From contig JAREIK010002053.1 of NCBI GenBank assembly GCA_029783825.1, forward strand, positions 310,001-374,000: 64,000 nucleotides of DNA, in the 5' to 3' direction. The notes below the pieces were generated by a model. That model made no database searches and was not told the DNA's origin. It saw only the letters and a program-made list of their open reading frames with translations. The translations under genes were made by a program, and so were the position numbers. Below, piece after piece: positions 35,354-48,409 of this stretch (position 1 is the stretch's first letter; each line of letters starts with the position of its first letter). Source of the stretch: Sapria himalayana. Its lineage: Eukaryota; Streptophyta; Magnoliopsida; Malpighiales; Rafflesiaceae.

Positions 35354-37640
35354 TCTAGGTGGGAAGAGTGAGAAAGGGAAGAGATGGGGTAGAAGAATTG
35401 ATCGACTCAACATGCTCAATGACCTAAAGATTCTCTCTACCTAATCACTTGAGATGCTATGATAGGTGATAGTTGTGCCCTAACTCAGAAATGACATGGT
35501 CCTAAAGTTCTTTCGAAAATAATTATGCATATTTTAATATTCAACGAGTGTCAATGCTTTATCATAATCTAATCAGTATCCAAGGGAATGATATAATTCA
35601 AGAAGAAACTAGAAGCTTACAAGAGAATATAAAGGCAGATGAGCAAGAGCTTACATTTTTCCAAGAAGATTTGTTGCAAGGGGACCTTCACCAATCTATC
35701 TCGAGAGAGTGAATGATTTTGTTCATATATAGAGTTGGATGTCATTCTTTTCATTGATCTTCCTCTTTATTTTTCTATAGTGGAGACTCTAACATAATCC
35801 ATTCATATAGTTACGTGCATTAATGATTTGGTTCGTATAAAGAGTGAACTTCATTCATTCATATACCAAAGATATGTGAGAATCCATTGATTTCATTGGT
35901 GGGAATGATTCTTCTCCTTGTCAGCCCACCTCCAATGAGCCTTGCAATTGTATTGCTTGTGAGTAGACCAAGGGATAAAGTCAATAGCTATGTGCATTAA
36001 TGTGATACCTAAACCAAGTGTACCTAGATGTAGCATGTAATACAAAGTGAAAGCATGCCAAAGCAAGGGTCAAAGTACTAGATGTTAAATCCATATTCTT
36101 ATGTCTTTTTCTAGTCATCAGTGCAATATGAAATTGAAAAGCCCTTATCCTAGGGGGTAGTGAGAGCTATATCTCTTTAGTATTTGTTTCCATTCTTTCA
36201 TGTCGTATTTTTTTGATATCAAGTTTTTGTTACCCTTGAATATGATGGATTGAACTAAATAAATCCAAACACAAAGTGATCAGGTTTTTTCCACTTCCTT
36301 ATAAGAAAGCCTTGTTAAAGTTTTGAAGTTAACCAAGTATGTCGAACAAATCAATTGCATGAGGCCCAACCTAAAAGACTAAATCAATGAAAAAAAATCT
36401 AAACTAGAACATCCCCCTATGAAAAAAATAGATGTGCTTGAGTTAAGACTTGAGGATGAAACAACAAGCATTCAACATTGCATTGATATGTTAGAGCAGT
36501 CCAAATAAATGGAAATGCCATTAGTCCAATCAAAGAATCCTTTCACTATAGAGTTTTGGTAGTATATAATTTGTTTTGTATCTATCCTATAATCCTCTTT
36601 TTTGTTTTATATAGAATAACACAAATCATATTCATATTTTATGAATAAAGGTAGATACAAATAATAATTTTTGAAAGTTGAGCTCATATAATTTGGTTAT
36701 GCTAGTGGCATTAAGTGCTGTAGCAAGAGTCTATAATTACTGGCATGTAGTGCAGTTGAATAAAATATCATGAATGCCTGATTCTATCAATATTCATAAT
36801 AGTTATAATTGTTATGAGTATGCATGTTTTTTCTTTTCACAAAACAGAATTCTTACCAATGATGCTCATTCTTTATAGATGGTCTTATTTGTTTTAAATG
36901 TTTTGTGCTCTTGAGTCTTGTGTCTGAAACTCTTAATAATTGATAGAAATAACAAAAAACCAAACCCATAAGGAATTGGATACTTATGGGTATACATAGG
37001 CTCTGATGGATACTTTGAGATATATAGGAATTGGATACTTCCTATAAGTTGTTGGATAGTACTGGATGAATAATTCTGGAATGGGTTTGGTCAAACTGCT
37101 CTGATTTAAAGTTAAATAGAAATTAGCCAATTGGTCACACCTTATTAGCCATAAGCTGTGCTAGCTGAAGCATCATAGGTGATGGTGGAGTCGACACAAT
37201 TAAAATATTTAATGCTTGATATTATGTTAAAATATTGTGATAAAATGTTTAATATACAGCAATATTTATTAAAATGTGACAATGAAACATTAATACACAT
37301 TGATTAATATTATGTCAAATATTTGTATGCACGAGCACTTAATTTATTTTTATTTATTCTTAAAAGGTAGTTAATTTGTCATAGATGACATTATTCACCT
37401 CTTTTGATGCAACAATTTTACGTGATCCCATAAGGAGGCGAGAATATGACAGAAAAGGAAAGGTCATCTATCATAATGACTTCAATGTGGTGTTTCATCC
37501 CTTTGCAACTTTGGTCATCTTGAAAAATCATTATGTTATTTCTTTCTTGTTTGGGTTTGATATGAATCTGAGATAGAAAAGCTAAAAATAGTATTTTATT
37601 TTTTATTAATTGGGAAAAAGTTAACATTGTTCATATACTC
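35354..37640. other. Unassigned interval
   Basis: The start (TCTAGGTGGGAAGAGTGAG) continues the sequence interrupted by the copia element. Around 36300-36560 a plus-strand frame reads a charged, helix-like stretch, and around 35600-35710 another short one. Neither matches a family I know. The open frames at 37385-37627 on both strands have no recognisable domain. Confidence 0.3.
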
Positions 37641-37899
37641 ATGTTGGGAAAGTTATAAGTCAGTGTTCTCATACAAACAAAAATAAGATTATCATCGAGA
37701 GAGAAAAATAATATTATGCTTTTTATTAATATAAATAAAATTGATCTTAATATTATTTTTCAAACTAATATATACATGTCATAAATACCTAGTTTGGAAT
37801 AGAAGAAATAAAACTACGATCTTTTACTTAGTTTTATCAAGTTGTGTCTAATCTATTCACTGGGAGGCACATAGTGATAGGTATCAAATTATTATGAAT

Positions 37900-38340
37900 C
37901 TTTTCTCATATTAATTGATAATGTATCTTGATATGTTTTATTTATTTGTAAAATACTGAATTGATAACATGTGCCGAGCTATATGATTATTATAATAAAG
38001 TATTATTAGCTTCTGGACTAATAGTCTTAAGTCCTCAAAGAAGTGAATAATCTACTAAAATACACAAATAATTAATATTATAGCTTTGGACTCTACTTTT
38101 GTACTAATATGAAAATAATGATTTATTGTTTATTTTTTTCGGAGATAAGATTATCTTTAATAAAAGTATAAAATATGGTTGTTAATCTTCTCTTGGATTT
38201 GATAATCGATATTGATATAATTTGTCAACTCATAAAATATCAGACTGGTAGAAATGTGTTGAGTTACTTGATTATCATAATAAATGATTATTAACATTTA
38301 GACCGATATGTCTAACTAGAATCTAAGTATGCTTCTATTG
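37900..38340. repeat. Two diverged direct copies of a ~270-bp segment
   Basis: A segment with ATGTGCCGAGCTATATGATTAT and TATTATTAGCTTCTGGACTAA (37970-38020) recurs in diverged form at 38250-38310 (GTGTTGAGTTACTTGATTAT, then ATTATTAACATTTAGACC). Boundaries are approximate. Confidence 0.5.
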
Positions 38341-38489
38341 GATATGCTCTTAGTTTCTAAATGACATTCCATATATCTTGTTTTCATGTTTGAAAATTAG
38401 AAGAATTACGTTCATATAAATTTATTTGATAAAATTTATGAAATAACTAATTATATTAATTAAATAAGTAATGTCCAGTCATGTTATGG

Positions 38490-41080
38490 TTAGATATGAT
38501 TAAGTTTTTTGATAATTTTTTTGTATCTAGAATAATTAATTGAAGTGTTGATATCTGTGGATAAAAATATACTTGGATCAAGTGGTAATTTAGTTGATGA
38601 ATATCTTATCATATCAAGATAAGATAAATTATTAAAAAATATTTTTTTTTTTTTGAAAAAGAAAAATAATACTTTTAAAATATTAAACTTCAACATCCAA
38701 AAAGTACCTAAAATATTTTGAATTTTTCATGTGATACTTGATATATAAGAATAATTTTAATTAAGATATATTTAATTGATCATTTTTTGTAATTAAATAT
38801 TATTAATATGTACTAGTAAAATTATATATTATTTATTTAATTCTCATCAATAGAAACATGAATAATCTAATATATATTTTTTATATGGTAAAAAAATAGG
38901 AAGTGTTGGAGACAATTTGTTGATTCATGTCTTAAAAGATTATTTTAAGTCATAAAAAAATTTTTTAGTCTACATATAAAACTTGCACTCCTTAAAATAA
39001 TAAAATTAGTAGCTGCTGCATAAATATATTTTTCTTAAGATTATCATGGAAAAATATATTCTTTATATCTTCCTTATATATAAACTTTTTGTGTGAAATA
39101 ATAATAGAGAGTAACAATCTTATAATGACATAAATTGATCACGAGAGAAAAAATTCTAGTAATTCTCACTATAAGTTTAGAAATTCATTAGTTATATCTA
39201 CCTTTATCATGTTATTGACTTATATCTCACAATAGCTTTGCTTAAATCTTTCAGAATACCATCTCATATATGATTAAAAGTTATTTCACTTATTACTTTT
39301 ATTATAGTCTATTGTCATCTTGAATGGGTATCAATAATCTTGTAATTATTTAGTGAAGACAAAATTAGAATATATAGTATCAAAATAAGATAAGAAAGTA
39401 CATGTGGATGGTGACTTGATTGGGAAAAATTATGGACGTAACCATCAAGTATATATTTTTAAGTTGATCATTAAGTCTCACAATATTTTTCTTTCATTCC
39501 TAGGGAGACTCATACCTCTTGTAATGAGAGATGCTCTTACTAGGCTTTTTTTTAATGATTCATACCTTCAGGGATCTCCTCTGTTTGATTGTGAGAGATT
39601 AATTATAATTCGAGTACGTCCCTATTTGATTATGTATATGATTTCTAAGTAAAATTCCATGTCTTAGAATCTTCTTATTCATATATTTGAGAATCCAAAG
39701 AAATGTTTATATTAATATATAAGAAAATTTAGAAAATGATTAATTATACTAAAAAAATAAATAATATATAATTTATTCATTATTAGATAGTTAAATTTTT
39801 ATATGATTTTTTTTATATCTGAAATAATCATTTTAAATATTGATATCTATGGATAAGTTTGCACTAAGATCAAGTGATAAGTTGGCCAGTGTGTATCTCA
39901 ACATATTAAAATCAAATAAAGTATCTAAAATATATTTTTGGGAAAGAAAAATTTTATTTTCTGAATAGACGATCTCAATACCTAAAAAGTATTTATGGCA
40001 TCACAAATATTTGATTTGAAATTTTACCTTTAAGAATAATTTTAGTTGAAGTATATTTAAGTAATCATTTTTTATAAGTAGAATATTAATATATATTACT
40101 AATATAATATATTGTTTCTTTGATTCGTGTTGGCACAAATAATAATAATATGACACATATCATAAGATAAAAAATTACAAGTGTCGAAGAGAACTTGCTA
40201 GACATTGTTTTAAGAGATTGGTTTAGGTCATAATGTATTGTTTATAGTCTACATATCATGCTTGTACTCCCTAAATATTAATATTTGATGATTGCTATAT
40301 AAATATTTGTTTCTTAATATTAACTTGGAAAAATCCATTATTCACTATTAGTCGATATGTAATTAATTTGTGAGATGTAATAATAAAAAGTAAAAATCTG
40401 ATAGTGACTACATCGATCATGAGAAAAAAAATATCTCAATAATCCTTATAACATGTTTTTATAAAATTTTTGCTATTAATTTGACCTTAAGATGATTAAT
40501 TTTTTCTTCCAATATAGTCTTCTGTGTACACTCACATCTCACAATAGACTTACATGAATATTTTAGAATAAGATCTCATATATGGTTAGAAGTTATTGCA
40601 TTTAGTTCATTCAATATTATTTTTTATTTGAATGCATATCAGATTTTCTTCAGTTATAAGAGAAGATAAAAAATTAAAATATTTAATATCAAAATAAAAG
40701 TGAGAAAGTACATGTGATGGTGAGTGTTAGGTAAAACAAATTGTAAGTTTCTCTTGTAGAACAATCAAAAGGCATAAGTTGATACTCTGAATTAGATTTG
40801 CTTATATGGTCGGTGACTTGACTAAGAAAAGTTGTGAACATACATATCTAGTATACACCTTTCAGTTGTGGTTTGATAATGCACTAGGAGATGCCCCACC
40901 ACTCTCATCAAAACTAGCTATGTTGGTAGTACTAGGTGCAAAAGTCTACTTAGTTGTCATAATGAGAAGTAATAACTGGACAATAGAATGACTCGTCACT
41001 ATTATGCACCTGATGACACAAACATTCATATTCTATCTATTGGGGGAGATCTTAAATAAAATAAGTACATCTAAGAATCT
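38490..41080. repeat. Direct tandem duplication, period about 1.3 kb
   Basis: Anchors recur at a spacing of about 1276-1310 bases: GTTGATATCTGTGGATAA (38543) with ATTGATATCTATGGATAA (39838); GTCTTAAAAGATTATTTTAA (38929) with its diverged partner (40205); GAAAGTACATGTGGATGGTGA (39393, shortened here) with GAAAGTACATGTGATGGTGA (40703). No coding content. The short frames at 39404-39652 and 40806-40991 lie in equivalent places of the two copies. Confidence 0.75.
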
Positions 41081-41094
41081 TGGATAACAGGTAT

Positions 41095-42470
41095 AAAAAT
41101 CTCTTGAATGCAAAGATGATATGTGATATAACTTGAAAAGATAGATGATGTTAATTAGTTGATCTGGAAGCTAACTATTAATATGAATTCTTGAAAAAAA
41201 ATATCTAGGAACACTTCACAAAAATCTAGTGAATAATCATATGTTTTTTAAAGAAACAAAAAAATTATTAGGATGTATATTTTATAATATTAATTATTAT
41301 TATTATCATCATCATCATCATCATCATCATGATTATTAATTAAGTCTTATCTTAAATATTTGAAGTTTGATGTATGAATCATGTTTTCCAAATATTATTT
41401 TGTAATATTATTATTATTTTTTATTATCTAATATTATAATTAATGGATTTTTTATTAATTGATAATTTTTAAACAAATAAATAAAATTAGATATTTTTAT
41501 ACAAAAAATAAATAATCATGTATATCTAGTTTAATAATAATTATAAATAATAAAATATTTTAAATTTTTTTGTGATCTTTCTCCAATGTTCATAAACTTT
41601 TGAATTAATTAGATAGAATAAGTTCCTACTAACATCATCATGATGCGTCAAATATAAAATTATATTATATATCTTTAATTGATATGTTGATAGTTAATAG
41701 AAGTTTCTTTGTTGATGATTGACTCTAAAATTGTTAACTTATTCAATGATGGATGTAGAAGCGGAAAGTGTATAACTAGTGAATCAATTATAGCCAAATA
41801 CGTAGAGGGGCCAATTAGTCTCTTGAATGAAAAGCTAATATGAGATATGACGTGAAAAAATAAAAGTTATTTAGTTATTTAAGAGGTTAACCATTAATAA
41901 TGATTCTTCTCAAAAACATCTTAAAATACTTCATAAAACACTTGTGAATAGTTGTATGTTATTTAAAGAAACAAGAAAATTATTAGAAAGTATATTTTAA
42001 AATATTATCATCATCATTATCATTATGATGATTAACCAAGTCTTATCTTAACTATTTAATATTAGATGTATGGATTATGATTTTCAATTAATATTCTACA
42101 CCATTATTATTTCTCAATATTTATACATAAATTGAGTTTTTATTATTTGATAAAATTGTATAAAGATAATCATATATATCTAGTATAATAATTATTAAAA
42201 TAATAAAATATTTATATCTTTATGTGATTTTTGAAAAGGGTTTTAAATGGTTAAATTAATCAGATAGAATAAGTATCTATTAATATCTTTATGCCTTTTC
42301 AAATATAAAATTATATTATACTTGTCTAATTAATATGCCTAATAGTTAATAGAAGTATTGCTTTTGATGCTTGAATATAAATTTTGTTAGTTTATTCAAT
42401 GATTAATGTAGAAGATTTGAGTGCACAATCAGTGAATTAATGATAGCCAAATACCTAGAATGATCATGAG
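41095..42470. repeat. Direct tandem duplication, period about 720 bp
   Basis: CTCTTGAATG occurs at 41101 and 41820. After it both copies share, in order, a GATATGAxATAACxTGAAAA-like segment, CTTCACAAAA/CTTCATAAAA, AAAGAAACAA, a TCATCATCAT tract, AAGTCTTATCTTAA and TAGTTAATAGAAGT. The copies differ by many substitutions. Confidence 0.8.
41294..41332. repeat. (ATT)n/(ATC)n microsatellite
   Basis: A TTA tract passes into about eight TCA repeats. The homologous place in the second 720-bp copy (42004-42034) has a shorter, interrupted tract. Confidence 0.9.
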
Positions 42471-43785
42471 AATGAAAAAAAAATTGTATAATTTATTTTG
42501 CTAAATTAAATTTTTTTTTTGGTCAATTGATCTTGCAAAAATAAGCACAAAAAAAAATAAAATATTATAATTTAGTTGCTTGATAAAATAACTAATCAAA
42601 AATAAATTATTATGAAACTCAAATATAAAAAAATATGCATGTGAAAAGAATAGATCTAACATTAATAATGTCATGACTTTTGATATATATATAAAAATGT
42701 CATTAGCCACATTAATATGAAAGTTAGACTCAATAAAAAATGAAAAACTTATATAATATCTGTAATATATGTATTGACTCATGTTTTTATAATCGAAGAG
42801 ACTAAAGTGAGGTATGAAGAGATATTAATAGATGTTGAGGTTCCATAGCTAGATGTAATGGCTCAAGAAAAAAAATTGAAATATTATTTTGAGCAAGTGT
42901 AACAAGATAAGTGTGTACACATAGGATGATCATACAAATTATTATAGTGGCTTCTCCATATTGAGTAGATCCATGATTTGCTATTTAGTCTATAAATTCT
43001 AAAATATCATTCCTAAGTTCAGATGCAAAGTTTAACATCTCTCCTAAGTATATCTTAATCTCTCATAAAAGAATAACTTACTAGTTGATACTTTTCCCTA
43101 GAAGCTCTTTTCCTAACTCACACAATCACGATGTGAAGAAATTATTGTAATAATTTAACTGATCATCTCAATTATGTATGATTTAGGTGTAGCAGTAGAC
43201 ATCTAAATCATCTTCTGGTAAATTTTTAAGAAAATTATAAGTATTTTTGTTGTAAGTATTTGTTTGCAAAATAATGTATCCCTTCCATAACAAATATAAA
43301 TATAAAATATTATGAATATGTTCATTTGATCTCATCGGTATAGTCAAATTTTTCAATAGAAGTATTATCCTATCAATTCTTTCACATAATTATGTTTAGA
43401 TCATATAGTTAGTCATTTCATCTTGTTTAATTAGTTTGTATATCAATAACTAAGTAGTAATACTATTATAAAATGAATGGTCTTAGAAGAATATAGATGC
43501 AATTAAATCTGAAATTTTATTACACTTGTAATTAGATTAAGAAACAAATATTTTGGTCAAACTCATGATTACTATCAATGAGTCAATAATTATTTATCAA
43601 TTACTAATAAATTATCTTACTCGATATCAAATATCTCATCCAACAAGTCTCTTATATATTTTATACTCAAGAAGCAACTACCCAACGAAGTGACCCATAA
43701 TAATACAATTGTTCACTTTTAATTTTTATTAGCTTATTCCAAGTGATTGCACAGTTATTCCAATAATTCTTCCTCAACAAAAAAT
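42471..43785. other. Unassigned AT-rich interval
   Basis: No repeat partner, coding similarity or element termini recognised. The minus frame at 42501-42782 is low-complexity hydrophobic sequence. Confidence 0.3.
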
Positions 43786-43789
43786 TGTA

Positions 43790-44040
43790 AAATACATAAA
43801 TATACACCACTACCACATCACAGCAGCCAAAAACCAACATGATGCCACTACACCATTACAATACAATCATTGTATCATCATGACACCATCACAACATACT
43901 ACCTAACTAGTGCACTACCACAACACAACCACTGCACCACCTCTACATGTACTGCCATGAAAATCATCACGAAATTGTGCCACCATGACTTAACCATGGC
44001 GTAACATTGGTGCCACCACTACATGTGCCAAATGCTGCTT
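43790..44040. repeat. CAC/ACC-rich degenerate tract
   Basis: About 250 bases made of imperfect ACCAC/CATCAC/CCACTA phrases, markedly poor in G on the plus strand. Looks like a decayed trinucleotide-type minisatellite. Confidence 0.6.
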
Positions 44041-44165
44041 CTTTCTATCTATAAAAAGAACTAGGCGAGAAAGAAGAAGAGATAAAAATGGGGGTAAGAT
44101 TCTGTTTTTCTTTTAAATTTGGAAATTAATAATATAATACATATATACTCAAGTTGGGGCAACCC

Positions 44166-44615
44166 TACATGTGTCAAACGGGCCGGCACGGCCCTGCCCA
44201 ATTTTTTTGGGCAACTGGGTAGCATGGCATGCTATAGTACCATGTCGTGCCTGACACGACATGGTTCTGTAAAAGTTAGGCCTGGCATGGGCCAATGGCT
44301 CAAAATCTGCTCGGGTTCGGGCCGGTTCGGTCCCTTTTGGGTCGGCTGAACCCTAATTTTTTGAAAAAATTATTGTTTCGGCAGTGTGTCACCGTCGCCA
44401 ATTGGGGCTTGTCGATTTTCACCCATTAGGCATCGTTCGTCATCCCTCTTTCTCCGTCGTGACCATGCTCGGTGTGTGATCACTCGTGCCGTGTCCATGT
44501 GCCATGCATTCGTGCCGTGCCAGGCACAACGTGGGCCAAAATCCCTCACCTCAGCACGACACGACTGGTGCCTAGGATGCACTTGGCACGGGCAAGCCCG
44601 ACCCATTTGACACCT
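44166..44615. mobile_element. hAT-type MITE (450 bp), copy 1
   Basis: Termini TACATGTGTCAAACGGGCC and the inverted CCCATTTGACACCT match those of the nearby hAT element. Flanking 8-mers GGCAACCC (44158-44165) and AGCAACCC (44616-44623) agree at seven of eight bases, as expected for a hAT duplication. The interior is GC-rich with many GGCACGG/CCGTGCC phrases and is the same family as 62155-62679. The open frames on both strands here (44119-44610) have no transposase similarity and come from this GC-rich composition. Confidence 0.82.
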
Positions 44616-45240
44616 AGCAACCCATATTTTCTGAGTTGTTAGTTCACAACTTCACATTGAAGAAGGGGGGAGGATCTTAAGGTCTATTTACTAAAGAGGC
44701 TAGTACCCTCTTCCCACTTAGCATGCATGTGGGGCTAGAGGTGTCAAACAAGTTGGGTTGGTTCGGCCTGGTCTGAGGCACGACATGATTCAGCCTTGCC
44801 TGACCCGACACGATAAGATTTGGCCGTGCCTGGCCCTGCAGGGCATGAATCGTCCATGCTTAGCCCGGCACAGCACGATTCAGCTGTGCCCGTGCCCTTG
44901 CCTGGCCTATTCATGGCATGGATCATGTCGTGCCATGTCGAGGCCAATTGAGCCACGTGAAATGCCAAGCACTGCCCGGTACCGAGGCTTGTGGACACAA
45001 TATCTCGGCACGAGGCGAGATATGCCCCAACCTGAACCTGACTACCTGAGGCTCGACTGATCTGAAGGTTCAGTCAGGCCAGAACCCGACCCATGGTTTT
45101 TTTGACATGAGTCTGAGGCCTGATTCAATTCCATTCTAGAAGCTTTGGCTTCTGGAATGAGAACTGTTCAGATCAGTTTGATAGTCAAACTAACCCAATT
45201 ATAAAAACAAAAAAAAATCAATCTAAGCCTTTGGATTTTG

Positions 45241-45330
45241 CCTCCAATGACTATGAAGTAGAATCTGATGGCCCTGAGGTTTTTGCCTCCAATGACTATG
45301 AAGTAGAATCTGATGGCCCTGAGGATTTTG
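45241..45330 (+). repeat. Perfect 45-bp tandem duplication in hAT element 1
   Basis: CCTCCAATGACTATGAAGTA starts at 45241 and again at 45286; the 45-base units appear identical or nearly so. The unit length is a multiple of three. Near identity against the decayed surroundings indicates a recent slippage or repair event. Confidence 0.9.
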
Positions 45331-45904
45331 CTCGTTTTTAATTATCAAAAATTTAAAAAAAATCAAAAAAATACTTTAAAATTTTTTTTTTATTAATCTA
45401 TTTGCTATTGCTTCCACCCTCATTCTAAGATTTATATTTTTTAAAAACATAAATCTCTTTTTTTCTTTTTTTTTCTCTCTTTCTCTCTCTAATTTTCTCT
45501 CTCTTGGGATTTTGGCATTTCGTATTTTGGTCTTTAGGACTCAGCTATGGTGTTTGGTGTGGAATGTTGTGCACATGCAGTGCGGATATAAAAAAGCTAA
45601 AGTTTATGCATTTTGGTTTACGAGTATTTTTTTTATTAATTAATTTTTTATGTTTTAAAGTTTTAAATTTAAACTATTCTTCTTTCTAGTCTAAAAAATA
45701 AAAAAAAATTAAAAATGATAAATAGTAATTTAAATTATGAAAAATAAATGAATTATAATTTAGAAAATAAAAATCATATAAAAAGGTAAAAGGCTGCCAA
45801 ACTTTGGTTTCTTCGGTCGTTTCGACCTAAAAATCTAAAAAATAAAAAAACTAGAAGAACTTAATTAGTTTGGACTTACTTTAATATAATAAAACAAAAA
45901 AAAT

Positions 45905-47677
45905 TAGAGGTATTGAAGAAGAATCATCACAATGTAAATATTGTAAAAAAAATTTAAGCTATAATAGTTCGTGTGGGACTGGGCACTTTAAGAGGCATGC
46001 CGAACTATACACCAAAAATACGGTACATTAGATCCTAGGCAAACCCAACTTAGTAGTGGGTTTTGAGGTTGGATCCAGTTCAGTCTCAAAATTTACCCTC
46101 TTCATATTCCACAACGAGTTGATGAGTGAAGACATGACCAAACTGATCACCAAGATAGGTCTTCCAATTAAATTTTTGTAGGATCCAAGGGTAGTCAGTA
46201 TCATTTAGACATATTTTCAGTCTGCATTTCATATGGTGCCTAGATCCATATCTAGAAACGACATAATAAAATATTATAAATTAGAAAAATAAATAATAAT
46301 TAATAAATTTAGGGAATATAGTAAAGTGGTGTCCCTGACGTCTAATATATGGACTATTCATGACGATGTATATTATACATGCCTCACCGCCCACTATGTA
46401 GATTCTAAATGGATATTAAATAAAAAAATTTTTAGATTTTTTGAAATTATCCATTCTCATGATGACCCAACTATTTTTGAGTGCATGATAAAAATCTTTA
46501 GAGAATATAAAATTTAAAATAAAATTTTTAGTATCACATTTGATAATGCATCTAATAATGAAGTATCGATTAACATATTTGTTAAGAATATTAGAGATGA
46601 ATCATTTGAAGAGATTTTTCACGTTAGATACATGTGTCATGTGATTAATCTGATAGTACAAGCAGAGATGAAGATGTCTACCCTCGCTTTAGAAAATATA
46701 CGTAACTCACTAAAATATATTCGTACGTCTCGTAGACAACATGAGTTCTATAGGTTCTTTTTGTTTGCGAATCTTAATAAGAAATTTCAATCAGATGTGA
46801 GACACCATTGGAATTATACTTAATTGATGTTGGAGTAATGTGTTGGATATGAACACGTGATATTCGACTACATCAATAATAAGAGTTACAAACTTATTAT
46901 TGATGATACTGACGAAGCTACAAAACTTTTATTTATGAAATTCTTGAAAAATTTTTATGATACGACGAACATGTGTTCATTAGTTTATACTCCCTTGACT
47001 TGCATTGCACTCAGGTGTATATCCAACTTTAGTAGAATATTTAGGAAGTAAAGAGATAATCCGACACTTAAGCGATATGGTTGTAGAGATAGAAACCAAG
47101 CACTTAAAGTACTGGTCTACCATTCTATCTCTTTATTGCCTGACTGCTTGCATAGACCCTAGGGTTAAGGTGGAAGTAATAGAGAATATTTTGACTTACA
47201 TTTTCTCATGCATGAACCTTGAGGACCCACCTGAAGGGTTCATTCATGAGATGTTGACTAAGCTTTTTACATACTACGATACTAGGTATGATGGTAGTAA
47301 TAGTGATACTCTGAGTACGGACACAGATACCATATTCAAAGATAATGACTTTTTCATTCAGTTAGCGAGGGGTAAATGATGGGGTGGACTGTCGAATATG
47401 AGTGAGCTATCTTGGTACTTAGATTTCGATTACTGCTAAATCTTATCACATTTTGGTATAAAAAATCTTGATATATTACAATGGTGAAAATCATATGATA
47501 CGAGTCCACCATCCCTTGTTTTCTAAGATGACACAAGATCTACTAACTCATTCGGTATTGAGCATAGTATTAGAGTCTGTTTTTTCTATTGCAATGAATG
47601 TAATTTTGGATAATAGATCGAGATTATGTCCAAATATTGATGAGGCTTTAGCATGTAGAATGATTGGGAGGATTTGA
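45905..47677 (+). pseudogene. hAT transposase pseudogene (hAT element 1)
   Basis: An N-terminal BED-type zinc finger is readable at 45930-46005 (CKYCKKN...GHFKRH). Then, in the same frame, come VSLTSNIWTIHDDVYYTCLT (46329), FDNASNN, MCHVINLIVQAEMKM (46632), a KKFQSDVRHHWN segment, and LKNFYDT. After a frameshift (from 47005), EIETKHLKYWSTILSLYCLT and CIDPRVKV follow. After another (from 47468), the C-terminal hAT dimerisation region has HHPLFSKMTQDLL and LESVFSIAMNVILDNRSRL. hAT transposases excise and insert elements with 8-bp target duplications. At least seven in-frame stops and two frameshifts make it inactive. The second transposase at 60000-61720 is the same family. Confidence 0.9.
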
Positions 47678-48409
47678 GTTTGGGCATCCAGGATCATGCT
47701 GGGACTGTAGTAAAAGTGGATGAGTTGATTGTTTGATGATGATTCATGTGATATTGATATTGAGGATGATATGATGATTGATGATATTGATGGTTGATGA
47801 TTGCGATAGATTTTGATTTATTCATTTATATTGTATTTGTGTTTGTTTAATTTTTGTTTGTGCTATTATTTCGAGCTTTAAGTTTGTGTCTTTGTAGTTT
47901 GATGTATTTGATGCTTGAATCTCGAATATTAATTTTTTATGAATTTTTATTTTGCATTAGTTTTTAATTTTTATTCTGCATTAGTTTTAAATTTTTATTC
48001 ATATTTAAGCTTTAATATTTTATTAATTCATACATTTACATTAATATACATTTAATTTTAAAATTTATGTTGTTTATTAAAATAAATAAACTTAATAATT
48101 TATTAAATTTAATAAAATAAAAATTTAAAATTTAATTATTTATTTATAGTTAACAATTAGCATTAACTAATTACTAAAAATAATAATTTTTTTTAAGTAT
48201 TAAAAACATATAAACATAAATTAATCTGAAAAAAATATATAAATTTTTAAAAAAATTAAAAACCAACTTGTACGGGCCAGACTCGGCATGGTTCCTTCAC
48301 CTGCCGGGCCACCGGGCCAGGCTTGAAGAAACCGGGATGAGCCGGGCACAACATGGTGGATGTGCTGGGTTGGGCCAGGCCAGGCCGGTTTGACACCTCT
48401 ATGTGCGAC

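Larger units (their letters stand above)
44736..48401 (+). mobile_element. hAT element 1 (3.7 kb) with broken transposase
   Basis: Terminal inverted repeats TAGAGGTGTCAAAC and GTTTGACACCTCTA bound it. The 8-bp flanks TGTGGGGC (44728-44735) and TGTGCGAC (48402-48409) match at six of eight positions. GC-rich subterminal blocks (about 44750-45110 and 48270-48400) surround an AT-rich interior holding a hAT transposase pseudogene. Confidence 0.88.

Noticed and set aside
44119..45060. GC-rich blocks with open frames on both strands, at first sight CpG-island-like gene starts
   Set aside because: They carry hAT terminal repeats and flanking 8-bp duplications, and recur at 59554-59705, 61787-62122 and 62155-62679. 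Frames on both strands come from palindromic GGCACGG/CCGTGCC phrases.
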